Program-made: the position numbers and the translations under genes
Notes under the pieces: generated by a model
Seen by the model: only the letters and a program-made list of their open reading frames with translations
Database searches by the model: none
What the model was told of the DNA's origin: nothing
In this document: one piece after another, positions 1 through 8,252 of the stretch
How positions within the stretch are numbered: the first letter of the stretch is position 1
Layout of the letters: each line of letters opens with the position of its first letter
Origin: JBCBSK01 sp039819185
Lineage (GTDB): Bacteria; Pseudomonadota; Alphaproteobacteria; Rhizobiales; Tepidamorphaceae
NCBI GenBank assembly: GCA_039819185.1
Contig: JBCBSK010000036.1
Location: forward strand, 1 to 26,289
DNA length: 26,289 bases
Reading direction: 5' to 3'

Positions 1-2
1 CA

Positions 3-764
3 TATGCATCCAACCAATCAAGCATTTCGGCGATTGAAAAACGCATTGAGTCATTCGAGACTCACGCGGCAAGCATGTTGGAAAACAGCGTTGAGATGAC
101 GCGCCAAACTCGCGAGACAGCCTTCGCGTTTGTTCAGAGTTATCGAGGTTCAATAGAGCTAGAGGTCGAAAAACTGGAAGGACTCAGGGATGAAATCGAA
201 GAAAAAAATATAGCAATGTCCGAGCGTATCGATGATTTTGAAGCGGAAACACTAATTCGACTTGGATTGCAGGCCGAACCAGCACTTCTGTCAATTTCTA
301 CTGTAAGTAGCGAATTTGGGCTACGAAGTGAGTGGAACGACGACAACGGGCCAGGATGCTCGGCAAAGGTGAATTTTCGCATCTCAAATGAAACTAACAC
401 AACCGCTCGGTTGTTCATCAGTATTTTCTCAACAGAACTTCCCTTCGCGGCAGGATCCCTTGATTCTCAGTCTGGCGAGTGGGATGATTCAAGCTTTTAT
501 AGTATTTCCGAATCATCGACTTGGCAAATTGTTCCTGGAAACTACACCGCACCATGGGCTGGCGCGTTTGGAATATCTTCTGAATACGCTTCAGATGCGT
601 ACGAGGCATACTTGGCAGGCCGACGCGTCGGTGGCGAATTCACGTTGTTTTATAGTACGGGACGAGATACCAGCGCAGCAGTCTCAGAAACACTAAGACT
701 TCCAATAAGCGACGAGCTCGGAGACTGCCTGCGTCGTATCGCGGAGGTGCAGACGAATGAGTGA
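3..764 (+). CDS. Partial AT-rich coiled-coil protein of unknown function (5' end outside window)
   Basis: The reading frame is open from the first bases of the window, so the gene starts upstream; the first internal ATG is at 75. About 253 residues are visible. The first 90 or so residues are charged and heptad-like, rich in Glu, Lys and Arg (for example EKLEGLRDEIEEKNIAMSE), which suggests a coiled coil. The remainder is Ser/Thr/aromatic-rich and looks like a beta-rich globular domain. I see no signal peptide, membrane segment or known catalytic motif, and I do not recognise the family. By eye the base composition is clearly AT-richer than every other gene here (runs such as gaaaaaaatata), which suggests horizontal acquisition. 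It ends 10 bp before gltD, where gltB would often be found in this group. Function unknown; that the frame is coding is fairly sure from its length, composition and stop position. Confidence 0.7.
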   Translation, partial: YASNQSSISAIEKRIESFETHAASMLENSVEMTRQTRETAFAFVQSYRGSIELEVEKLEGLRDEIEEKNIAMSERIDDFEAETLIRLGLQAEPALLSISTVSSEFGLRSEWNDDNGPGCSAKVNFRISNETNTTARLFISIFSTELPFAAGSLDSQSGEWDDSSFYSISESSTWQIVPGNYTAPWAGAFGISSEYASDAYEAYLAGRRVGGEFTLFYSTGRDTSAAVSETLRLPISDELGDCLRRIAEVQTNE

Positions 765-774
765 GACTCGGTAA

Positions 775-2193
775 ATGGGCAAAGTCACCGGATTCCTCGA
801 AATCGATCGTCAGGAGGCCAAGTATCAACCGGCTTCCGACCGAATTCGCCATTTCCGCGAATTCACATTGCCGATGGACGACGCCGATGTCCGCAAGCAG
901 GCAGCGCGCTGCATGGATTGCGGCATCCCCTATTGTCATACCGGCTGCCCAGTGAACAACCAGATCCCCGACTGGAACGATCTGGTCTATGAGGACGACT
1001 GGGAGGCCGCCGCCCGCGACTTGCATTCGACGAACAATTTCCCCGAATTCACCGGCCGTATTTGCCCGGCACCCTGTGAGGAAGCGTGCACGCTGAACCT
1101 TGAAGACGTTCCCGTCACCATCAAGTCGATCGAACAGGCGATCGCCGACAAGGCGTTCGAACATGGTTGGGTCCGGCCCGAACCGCCGGAGCAGCTAACC
1201 GGTAAAAAGATTGCAGTCATTGGCTCCGGCCCCGCAGGCATGGCGGCGGCTCAGCAACTCGCCCGCGTCGGTCATGATGTGCACGTCTATGAGCGCGAGC
1301 CCTATGCCGGCGGGCTTCTACGCTACGGCATCCCCGACTTTAAGATGGAGAAGCATCACGTCGAGCGCCGCGTCGCGCAGATGGAGGCCGAGGGTGTGAC
1401 GTTCCACTACGGCGCCAATATCGGCGTCAACCTTCCCGCTCGCGACCTGATTGACCGGCATGATGCTGTGCTGCTCGCCTGCGGCGCCGAACACCCGCGC
1501 GATCCGGAGCTTCCCGGTATGGATCTCGACGGCGTGCACTATGCGATGCCATTCCTGGTCGCGCAGAACCGCCGTGTGAATGGCGAAGTCTTCGACGATT
1601 CAGATCCGATCCTTGCTGGCGGCAAGCATGTCGTCGTGATCGGCGGCGGCGACACCGCGTCGGACTGTATTGGCACGTCGTTCCGGCAAGGCGCGGTCGC
1701 CGTCAGCCAGCTAGACATTCGGCCCATTCCGCCGGTGACTGAGGATAAGCTTGCGATCTGGCCTTACTGGCCAACCAAGTTCCGCACGTCGTCGAGCCAG
1801 GCCGAGGGCGCCGAGCGTGAGTTCTCAGCGGCAACCGTCGGTCTCGTCGGCAAGAACGGCCATGTCCGGAAGGTTCACTGCGTTCGTGTCGACGAGAAGC
1901 GCCAGCCGATCGAGGGCACGGATTTCTTCATCAAGGCCGATCTGGTGCTGATCGCCATCGGCTTCGCCCGCCCTGTGCATGAGGGGCTGGTTGCCGAATT
2001 GAATCCCGAGCTTGACGCACGCGGCAATGTCAAAGCCGACGAGATGAGCTATCTGACGAGTCATCCCAAGGTCTGGGTCGCGGGCGATATGCGCAAAGGT
2101 CAGTCGCTCGTCGTCTGGGCGATCCGCGAGGGCCGCCAGGCAGCCCATGCGATCGACAGGACCCTTATGGGCACGACCACGCTGCCGCGGTAA
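775..2193 (+). CDS. gltD: Glutamate synthase (NADPH) small subunit GltD
   Basis: This is the beta subunit of glutamate synthase, which passes electrons from NADPH through FAD and Fe-S clusters to the GltB subunit for making glutamate from glutamine and 2-oxoglutarate. The 472-residue length is normal. The N-terminus MGKVTGFLEI is family-typical. Cysteine-rich Fe-S motifs follow (CMDCGIPYCHTGCP near residues 46-59, then CPAPCEEAC). The FAD site is GSGPAGMAAAQQLA near 150 and the NADPH site is VVVIGGGDTASDCIG near 287. The C-terminal VWVAGDMRKGQSLVVWAI closes the flavoprotein fold. ATG 775 is chosen because a stop at 772-774 lies directly upstream in frame. The nearest strong Shine-Dalgarno, GGAGGTG at 742-748, is about 26 bp away, too far for this start. 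The gene upstream is an unrelated AT-rich ORF rather than gltB, which is unusual. Confidence 0.95.
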   Translation: MGKVTGFLEIDRQEAKYQPASDRIRHFREFTLPMDDADVRKQAARCMDCGIPYCHTGCPVNNQIPDWNDLVYEDDWEAAARDLHSTNNFPEFTGRICPAPCEEACTLNLEDVPVTIKSIEQAIADKAFEHGWVRPEPPEQLTGKKIAVIGSGPAGMAAAQQLARVGHDVHVYEREPYAGGLLRYGIPDFKMEKHHVERRVAQMEAEGVTFHYGANIGVNLPARDLIDRHDAVLLACGAEHPRDPELPGMDLDGVHYAMPFLVAQNRRVNGEVFDDSDPILAGGKHVVVIGGGDTASDCIGTSFRQGAVAVSQLDIRPIPPVTEDKLAIWPYWPTKFRTSSSQAEGAEREFSAATVGLVGKNGHVRKVHCVRVDEKRQPIEGTDFFIKADLVLIAIGFARPVHEGLVAELNPELDARGNVKADEMSYLTSHPKVWVAGDMRKGQSLVVWAIREGRQAAHAIDRTLMGTTTLPR

Positions 2194-2198
2194 CCAGC

Positions 2199-3416
2199 CT
2201 ATTCCGCCGCTGCCGCCCGACCTTCCGTGAGACGCAGGCAATGGCGCGCGATCATCAGTTCCTCATTGGTCTTGAGGACGAGGGCCTTAACCCGCGATGT
2301 CGGCGTCGAAATCACCTCCGCGCTTGCCGCATTGGCAGATTTGTCCATTTCGATGCCAAGCCACTCAGTGCCGGTTAGGACTTCGCTGCGGATGTGAGCT
2401 GAGTTCTCACCGATACCGCCTGTGAAGATGATCCCGTCAAGCCCCTGTAACACCGATGCCATGGCGCCGAGTTCGCGGCGGATGCGGAAAACGAAATAGG
2501 CAATCGCCTCGGCAGCGCGCGGATCATCGGAGGCTTCGAGTTCGCGCATGTCATGACCAATGCCGGACAGCCCCTTGAGACCGGACTCCTTGTAAAGGAG
2601 GTTGGAGATCTCATCGGCGCTCATACCGCGCTCGCCCATCAGATAGAGCAGGACACCAGGATCGATCTGGCCACAGCGCGTGCCCATGGGTAAGCCATCA
2701 AGCGCCGAAAAGCCCATGGTCGAGCCGACAGAGATCCCGTCCTTGATCGCGCACATCGACGCCCCATTGCCGAGATGGGCAACAACCACACGACCAGCAG
2801 CAAGCTCAGACCAAGAGCCTTTCAGCCGGTCGGAGATGTATTCGTAGGACAGGCCGTGAAAGCCGTAGCGACGTACGCCTTCCTCGTAGAAGGAACGCGG
2901 CAGCGCGAAGGTGTCGTTGACCCATGGATGGTTGCGGTGGAAGGCCGTGTCGAAACACGCGACCTGGGCCGCGTCCGGAAAGGCTTCGATCGCGGCATCA
3001 ATGCCTGAGAGATTGTGCGGCTGATGCAAAGGCGCGAGGGGCTTGAAGGCATTGAGCGCGTCGCGAACGGTCGGGTCGATCACCACCGGCGCCGAATAGC
3101 TAACTCCGCCATGCACCACACGATGGCCGACGGTCAGACCGACAAGGCCCGGGAAATGCGTCTCAAGCCAGCCAAGCAGAAACGCCATGGCGCCGGGCTG
3201 GGCGGAGACCTGAACGGGATCGAGATCAAGCTTGTCCGAAATCGCGCCGTCTGGAGAACTTGCTTTGAAGCGCGGAACGGCGCCAATCCCGTCGATCTGG
3301 CCGCGGCATAGATCCGCCAGCCCATCGGCATCGTCGGAGGGGGTGAAGATCGCGAATTTCAGGCTCGACGAGCCGGCATTGAGGACGAGAACGGTCCGGC
3401 TGTGGGATGCGGTCAT
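2199..3416 (-). CDS. ackA: Acetate/propionate kinase AckA
   Basis: This kinase interconverts acyl-phosphate plus ADP with acetate (or propionate) plus ATP in the cytoplasm. The 405-residue protein shows the ASKHA-fold signatures in order: VLNAGSSSLKFA at the N-terminus for phosphate binding, GHRVVHGG, the YGFHGLSYEYIS segment, VVAHLGNGASMCAI in the nucleotide site, STMGFSALDGLPMGTR, and IIFTGGIGENSAHIR near the C-terminus. It is the last gene of an apparent four-gene operon and starts 15 bp after the phosphotransacylase-type gene, so the two would act in sequence (acyl-CoA to acyl-phosphate to acid plus ATP). The gene is tail-to-tail with gltD with a 5-bp gap. Acyl chain preference cannot be told from sequence; pairing with a MaoC-fused phosphotransacylase leaves butyrate or other short acyl chains possible. 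Confidence 0.93.
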   Translation of the reverse strand: MTASHSRTVLVLNAGSSSLKFAIFTPSDDADGLADLCRGQIDGIGAVPRFKASSPDGAISDKLDLDPVQVSAQPGAMAFLLGWLETHFPGLVGLTVGHRVVHGGVSYSAPVVIDPTVRDALNAFKPLAPLHQPHNLSGIDAAIEAFPDAAQVACFDTAFHRNHPWVNDTFALPRSFYEEGVRRYGFHGLSYEYISDRLKGSWSELAAGRVVVAHLGNGASMCAIKDGISVGSTMGFSALDGLPMGTRCGQIDPGVLLYLMGERGMSADEISNLLYKESGLKGLSGIGHDMRELEASDDPRAAEAIAYFVFRIRRELGAMASVLQGLDGIIFTGGIGENSAHIRSEVLTGTEWLGIEMDKSANAASAEVISTPTSRVKALVLKTNEELMIARHCLRLTEGRAAAAE

Positions 3417-3431
3417 GGCGGGCGTCCAGAT

Positions 3432-4853
3432 TTACTGGGCAGCTTCGGCCAGCGGCGCCTGGCCGACGGCCGAGACGCCCGATTGCCGCCACGCCTTATA
3501 AAGAAGCGCCAGTGCGCAGGACGCAAGCCGGGACTTTTCGTCATCGGCACGGCTCGTCAGCATGACGGGGACTTTTGCGCCGATGACGAGACCAGCGGCT
3601 TCGGCATGGGCGACGAACGTTAGTTCCTTCGCCAGCATGTTACCGGCTTCCATATTCGGGACAATCAGCACTTCGGCGTGGCCCGCAACCAGCGAGGTGA
3701 TCCCTTTGGTGCGGGCAGCCTCGACGTCGACGGCATTGTCCATTGCCAGCGGGCCGTCGACGATGCCGCCGCGGATCTGGCCGCGTTCAGCCATTTTTGA
3801 CAACACCGCTGCGTCAAGCGTCGACGGAATCGCCGGATTGACCGTCTCGACGGCGGACAGAATGCCGACCTTGGGCTCGGCGATGCCGAGCGCCTGACCG
3901 AGATCGATCGCGTTCTGGACGATCGACACCTTGGTTTCGAGGTCGGGCATGATGTTGATCGCGGCATCCGAGATCAGAATCGGATGCGGCCGACCCGGCA
4001 CGTCCATCACAAAGACATGGCTCAACCGCCGCGCGGTCCGGAGACCGCCATTGCGCTTGACGACTTCTTTCAGAAGTTCGTCGGAATGGATATGGCCCTT
4101 CATAATGGCCTCGGCCTTGCCCTCATGCACCATTGCGACGCCGCGCGCAGCCGACTCCGGCTCATCCTCGATGGCGATCAGTTCAAACCGGTCGAGGTCG
4201 ACCTCGCACTCCTTGGCCGCCTCTGCGATCCGGCCAGGCGAGCCGATCAGGATCGGCTCAATCAGTCCCATCTCGGCAGCAAGCGCTGCACCGGCAAGCG
4301 AGTTCTTGTCGTCAGGACAAATGACGGCGGTCTTCAACGGGTCCAGATCGGCACAGGCCTCCATTAGCCGGTCAAAATGAACATGCCGCTGGACCATGAG
4401 TTCAGGCAATTCGTGGTCTTCGAAGTGGAGCTTTTCGACCGGCGCCAGAACCTCCGCCTCGCCGTCGGCGACGAGCGTGCCATCGCCGCGTTCGACACGG
4501 GTGTCGAGAACGACCCGGCGACCATCGAGCTTTTCGCGAACGGTGACGCTGGTGATGAGTTCATCGCCGACATGGACGCGCTCGAGAAACCTGAAGCTCT
4601 GCTGTTTGTAGAGCGTGCCGGGCCCAGGCAGAAGATTGCCGAGCACCGATGACACCAATGCCCCGACCCACATCGACGGAGCGACGGGGTCATCCTTCTT
4701 GCCGTCGTGATTGCGATCAATGTCGGGGATGTGCATCGGGTTCAGATTGCCCGACACATGGGCAAAGACATAAAGATCATTGGCTGAACAGATGCGGCTG
4801 GCCGAGGCGGTCTGGCCGATCTCGATCTCGTCATAGGTCGTGTTCGATCGCAT
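3432..4853 (-). CDS. Bifunctional MaoC enoyl-CoA hydratase / phosphate acetyltransferase
   Basis: This is a fusion of an N-terminal MaoC-like hot-dog domain (roughly residues 1-145, including FAHVSGNLNPMH, the hydratase-2 type Asn/His region) with a C-terminal PTA/PTB phosphotransacylase domain (roughly 160-470, including AVICPDDKNSLAGA, the MKGHIHSDELL segment, ILISDAAINIMPDLE and VLIVPNMEAGNMLAKEL). It would transfer an acyl group from CoA to phosphate for AckA just downstream. The frame is open further upstream to 4925, but ATG 4853 is preferred: GGAG sits 6 bases upstream, it gives the family-like start MRSNTTYDEIEIGQ, and it yields about 473 residues, a usual length for this fusion. ATG 4865 is the alternative. 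The gene lies 103 bp after the DUF3141 gene and 15 bp before ackA. The actual acyl substrate is not known from sequence. Confidence 0.92.
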   Translation of the reverse strand: MRSNTTYDEIEIGQTASASRICSANDLYVFAHVSGNLNPMHIPDIDRNHDGKKDDPVAPSMWVGALVSSVLGNLLPGPGTLYKQQSFRFLERVHVGDELITSVTVREKLDGRRVVLDTRVERGDGTLVADGEAEVLAPVEKLHFEDHELPELMVQRHVHFDRLMEACADLDPLKTAVICPDDKNSLAGAALAAEMGLIEPILIGSPGRIAEAAKECEVDLDRFELIAIEDEPESAARGVAMVHEGKAEAIMKGHIHSDELLKEVVKRNGGLRTARRLSHVFVMDVPGRPHPILISDAAINIMPDLETKVSIVQNAIDLGQALGIAEPKVGILSAVETVNPAIPSTLDAAVLSKMAERGQIRGGIVDGPLAMDNAVDVEAARTKGITSLVAGHAEVLIVPNMEAGNMLAKELTFVAHAEAAGLVIGAKVPVMLTSRADDEKSRLASCALALLYKAWRQSGVSAVGQAPLAEAAQ

Positions 4854-4956
4854 GACAGTCTCCATCTGATGCCCGTGTCTCTCCAGGGTCGGGCCCCGAG
4901 GGGTTAAATGGAACGGCCGCCGCAAAGTCCAGGCAATGCCGATCGTCTGACCAGTC

Positions 4957-7374
4957 TTACTCGGCGGCCTCGGCCGTTCCCTCCGCCAGGGGATCCTGCG
5001 TTACAGCCCGCGCCTCGAGCTTGGGCAGGCCGAGAACCTCGCGGAAGAGTTGGAGGGTGTGAATCGTATTTGGCTCCATCTCCTCGAGCGGGCCAGCGAT
5101 AAACTCAACGACATCAACCGCGCGCTTGCGCTCGTCTGGATCATCAAGCAGTTCGGTCAAGGCATTGACCGCCGCATCGCGCTCGAAAGTGACGATCAGC
5201 GTCTGCTCGTGAATAAGACGCGCCCGTAGTTCTGGGCCAAGCGACTTGAACGGCTCGTCTTGAGACAAAACCTTGGCCGAGCGTTCGAGCCGCGACCGGC
5301 GCACCGCGCCACGCGCATCGGCCAGCGTGATCAGCATGCGGATCACGGCCTCTTCGAAGCCGCCACGATCGATGTTCATCAGCGCCGCCTCGACCTCGGG
5401 CAGGAAGCGCAATTCAGTCACATCCTTGCGGGTGCGCTGGAAGGCGTGGCTCTGACCGAGCCAGTGCATGAAGGGCGAGCTGTAGATGCCGAAGAACATA
5501 AGTTCATAGGCCGCATCCCGCATGTCACGGAAGAGATCAAAGCTCTGCTCGATCATATCCGCGTAGAGCCGCTCCATGCGCAGATAGGGGTTTGAGTCGT
5601 CGACAGGCTTGCGGTTCTGGGCCACCGTCTCCGCCCATCCAGGCAACATCGCAGCCACAGGATTCTGGCTCGACCACATCGTGCGTTGCGTGCGCATCGG
5701 ATGCAGTTTGCGCATCATTTCCGCCCCAACCGGCGTGGCCGAAGCCTGCACAAACGGCCGAACGGTGAGGTCATAGACATCTGTGCCGAGCTCGGACAGG
5801 CGCGCAACCGCGGCAAAGGCTTCTTCTTCCTCACGGCCGTCATCAAGTGTGCTGATGTCAGACAGGCTGCGCTCTTCGAAGCTGACGACGAACTGGGCGT
5901 CAACGCCTTCGCCGATCTGTTGCTCGATGACCATTTCATAGAGCCCAGGCCTTAGCGCCTCGATGGTTTTCAACGTCGAGGCCATCTCCGTGTGTTCGCG
6001 CTTGGCGACCGAGGACGAGACGAAGATACCGAGGTGGCCGACCGTGTTGTGCACCATGTAGATGATGCGCTGGCCACGAATGCGGATCTCGTTCTCATCG
6101 GCGTAAGTGTCGACGATCCAGTTCAGCGCTTGCTGCGGCGGGGTGATGTTGTCGCCGTGACTTGCGAAGACGATGATCGGCGACCGGATCTGCTTGAGGT
6201 CGAGATGGCGGCCGCGCTCAAGACGGGCTTCGCCCCGCGCCAGCCGGTTGCCGACGAACAACTGTTCGACGATCCAGTGGATCTCGGCTTCATTCATCAT
6301 ATAAAAGCCGCCCCACCAGCGCTCGAATTCGAGAAACTTGTCGCGACCCGTATCGATGCCGGCATAGGCGTCGAAATATTTGCGAAACAGCGTACGCCCC
6401 GGATTGAGCATCTCGAAGTTCATCACGAGATTGGCGCCGTCAAAGACACCATTGCCGAGATCGCTCAGGACGATTGCCGGCAGCGCACCGCCAAGCAAGC
6501 CGCCATTGTAGCGCATCGGATTCTCGCCGACCTCGCCTGACCAATAGGCCAGCGGCGCACCATTGATGACGATCGGTCCGGTGATGTCTGGATTGGTTGC
6601 CGCGACCAGCATCGTTGCCCAACCGCCCTGACAGTTGCCAACGACGATCGGCCGCGGAGAGTCGGGATGGCGCTTGTGGATTTCCTTCAGGAAGGCTGCT
6701 TCGGCATGGGTCACGTCGGCCAGAGTCTGACCGTTTTCCGGCAACGGACGGAAGGCGACGAAGTAAACAGGATGGCCATCAGCGAGCGCAACGCCGACCT
6801 GGCTGTCAGGCTTAAAGCCGCCAATACCGGCACCATGGCCAGCGCGCGGATCGACCACGACATACGGTCGCTTCCAGTCATGCGTCGTCACGCCCTCGGG
6901 CGGCGTGATGCTCAACAGCATGTAGTTGACCGGCCGCTTCAGGTCCCTGCCGTCAACGACAACCTCATAGTCATAGACCAAGACCGGCGGCAAACCATCT
7001 GCTTCATGCTGGATCGCGATATCGCCGCGTTCGCGCATCATGTCGGTAGTTAAAATCGCGCGCTGGGCGGCGTCGGTCAGATACTCCGTGAGCGCGCTGC
7101 GGCCGCGATCGTTCTGATGCGACAGCAGGCCAGCAATCTGACTCATCTCCTCGAACGTCGCGCGTGTCCGCTCGCCATGGACATTGGCCATGCTCTGCAG
7201 CCTGCGGCTCATGACCCGCAACAGCGTTTCCGTCTGCTGCGAGGCAACAGCGGAACTCGACGTCATGGAGCGGAAGCGCTCATGCAGCCCAAGATTGGGT
7301 GCCGTACCATTGGCGTTGAACAAATCACTGCCGGGAAAGGACGCGGGAATCGCAAAAGGAGGTGTCTCAGACAT
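4957..7374 (-). CDS. DUF3141 alpha/beta hydrolase with PHA-synthase-like Cys-Asp-His triad
   Basis: This 805-residue cytoplasmic protein belongs to the DUF3141 group, related in sequence to poly-3-hydroxyalkanoate synthases. I see an N-terminal helical region (1-125), then an alpha/beta-hydrolase core with VDPRAGHGAGIGGFKPDSQ, the nucleophile elbow VVGNCQGGWAT (Cys248 in a G-x-C-x-G-G box as in PhaC), a candidate acid Asp408 in FASHGDNITPP, and a candidate His447 in NTVGHLGIF. A long helical C-terminal extension of about 330 residues follows, absent from classical PhaC. It starts 12 bp after fabI with a purine-rich AAGGCGGA upstream, so it is in the same operon. The Cys nucleophile and context suggest acyl-CoA or PHA chemistry, but the true reaction of this family is not established to my knowledge. 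A depolymerising or thioesterase role is possible too. Confidence 0.88.
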   Translation of the reverse strand: MSETPPFAIPASFPGSDLFNANGTAPNLGLHERFRSMTSSSAVASQQTETLLRVMSRRLQSMANVHGERTRATFEEMSQIAGLLSHQNDRGRSALTEYLTDAAQRAILTTDMMRERGDIAIQHEADGLPPVLVYDYEVVVDGRDLKRPVNYMLLSITPPEGVTTHDWKRPYVVVDPRAGHGAGIGGFKPDSQVGVALADGHPVYFVAFRPLPENGQTLADVTHAEAAFLKEIHKRHPDSPRPIVVGNCQGGWATMLVAATNPDITGPIVINGAPLAYWSGEVGENPMRYNGGLLGGALPAIVLSDLGNGVFDGANLVMNFEMLNPGRTLFRKYFDAYAGIDTGRDKFLEFERWWGGFYMMNEAEIHWIVEQLFVGNRLARGEARLERGRHLDLKQIRSPIIVFASHGDNITPPQQALNWIVDTYADENEIRIRGQRIIYMVHNTVGHLGIFVSSSVAKREHTEMASTLKTIEALRPGLYEMVIEQQIGEGVDAQFVVSFEERSLSDISTLDDGREEEEAFAAVARLSELGTDVYDLTVRPFVQASATPVGAEMMRKLHPMRTQRTMWSSQNPVAAMLPGWAETVAQNRKPVDDSNPYLRMERLYADMIEQSFDLFRDMRDAAYELMFFGIYSSPFMHWLGQSHAFQRTRKDVTELRFLPEVEAALMNIDRGGFEEAVIRMLITLADARGAVRRSRLERSAKVLSQDEPFKSLGPELRARLIHEQTLIVTFERDAAVNALTELLDDPDERKRAVDVVEFIAGPLEEMEPNTIHTLQLFREVLGLPKLEARAVTQDPLAEGTAEAAE

Positions 7375-7386
7375 GCATCATCCGCC

Positions 7387-8151
7387 TTATCCAACGATGT
7401 GATAGCCACCGTCGATGTGATGTACACCGCCGGTGACGTTCGATGCCGACCGGCTGGCCAGGAAGCCCGCATAGGCGCCGACATCCTCGATCGTTGCCAG
7501 CTTGTGGGTGGGCGCGCGCTCCGCTGCAGCATTCAGCAGCGCGTCGAAATGGTCGATGCCACTTGCCGCCCGCGTTGCCAGAGGTCCCGGCGACAGGGCA
7601 TGCACCGAAATGCCCTTCGGGCCGAGATCGGCCGCGAGGTAGCGCACGCTCGCTTCGAGCGCCGCCTTCACAGGCCCCATGATGTTGTAATGCTCGACGA
7701 CCTTCTCTGAGCCGTAGAAGGATACGGTCAAGCAGGTGCCGCCCTCTTCCATCAGCGGCTCGGCAAGCTTCACCATGCGGATGAAGGAGTGACAGGAAAC
7801 ATCCATGGCCTTGAGAAAGCCGTCACGCGAGGCGTCGACGACGCGAGCGTGGAGATCCTCCTTGGGACAGAAGGCGATCGAGTGCAGAAGCACGTCGAGC
7901 CGGCCCCATCGTGCCCGGATCTCCTCGAAGACGGTTTCGAGTTGGCCATCCTGCGTGACATCCAGCGGCATGATGATCTCAGCGCCAAGGTCCTCGGCGA
8001 GCGGCCGGACATGCGGCTCAGCCCGGTCGTTGAGATAGGTCACGGCCAGTTTCGCACCCATCTGCTGGAACGCTTCGGCACAGCCGAAGGCTATTGAGTC
8101 GCGGTTGGCGACCCCAACGACCAATGCGGTTTTGCCCTGAAGCGAGAACAT
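7387..8151 (-). CDS. fabI: FabI-type enoyl-ACP reductase (short-chain dehydrogenase)
   Basis: This 254-residue protein of the FabI branch of the SDR superfamily reduces trans-2-enoyl-ACP (or enoyl-CoA) with NAD(P)H. The nucleotide-binding start is KTALVVGVANRDSIAFG, typical of FabI. The mid-protein SIAF motif (LLHSIAFCPKED) is present, and the catalytic pair Tyr155-x6-Lys162 is in HYNIMGPVK. The second conserved tyrosine of E. coli FabI (Tyr146) aligns with Phe145 here, with a Tyr at 146. The substrate-loop region reads GPLATRAASGIDHFD. The start is supported by AGGGGG about 5 bases upstream. It heads the operon with the DUF3141, phosphotransacylase and acetate kinase genes, which suggests a copy specialised for acyl-CoA or PHA metabolism rather than the housekeeping fatty-acid enzyme. 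That specialisation is inference. Confidence 0.9.
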   Translation of the reverse strand: MFSLQGKTALVVGVANRDSIAFGCAEAFQQMGAKLAVTYLNDRAEPHVRPLAEDLGAEIIMPLDVTQDGQLETVFEEIRARWGRLDVLLHSIAFCPKEDLHARVVDASRDGFLKAMDVSCHSFIRMVKLAEPLMEEGGTCLTVSFYGSEKVVEHYNIMGPVKAALEASVRYLAADLGPKGISVHALSPGPLATRAASGIDHFDALLNAAAERAPTHKLATIEDVGAYAGFLASRSASNVTGGVHHIDGGYHIVG

Positions 8152-8204
8152 GGCGGCCCCCTGGTTTTAGATCATCCGCACACGTCGGGTAGATATTCGG
8201 TGTA

Positions 8205-8215
8205 TTGCACTGCAA
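8205..8215. promoter_or_regulatory. PhaR-like palindrome upstream of the fabI operon
   Basis: TTGCA-C-TGCAA is a perfect 5-bp inverted repeat with a 1-base centre, centred 59 bp upstream of the fabI start codon. It resembles the TGC/GCA palindromes described for the polyhydroxyalkanoate-responsive repressor PhaR in alphaproteobacteria. The presence of a PHA-synthase-like gene in the operon makes this assignment attractive, but the motif is short and was judged by eye. Confidence 0.45.
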
Positions 8216-8223
8216 CATGACAA

Positions 8224-8252
8224 CGGCATGACGACAAGCTGTCGAAATGCCG
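8224..8252. repeat. Imperfect inverted repeat in the fabI upstream region
   Basis: CGGCAT (8224-8229) pairs with ATGCCG (8247-8252), and inside it CGACA (8232-8236) pairs with TGTCG (8240-8244), leaving a 2x2 internal loop and an AGC apex. It lies 9 bp from the PhaR-like box on the far side from fabI. There is no T-run on either side, so it is not a standard terminator. An operator or a stem in a leader is possible. The rest of 8253-8386 holds two further short hairpins (arms 8294-8299/8306-8311 and 8360-8365/8373-8378) just past the stop codon of the SGNH gene. Confidence 0.4.
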
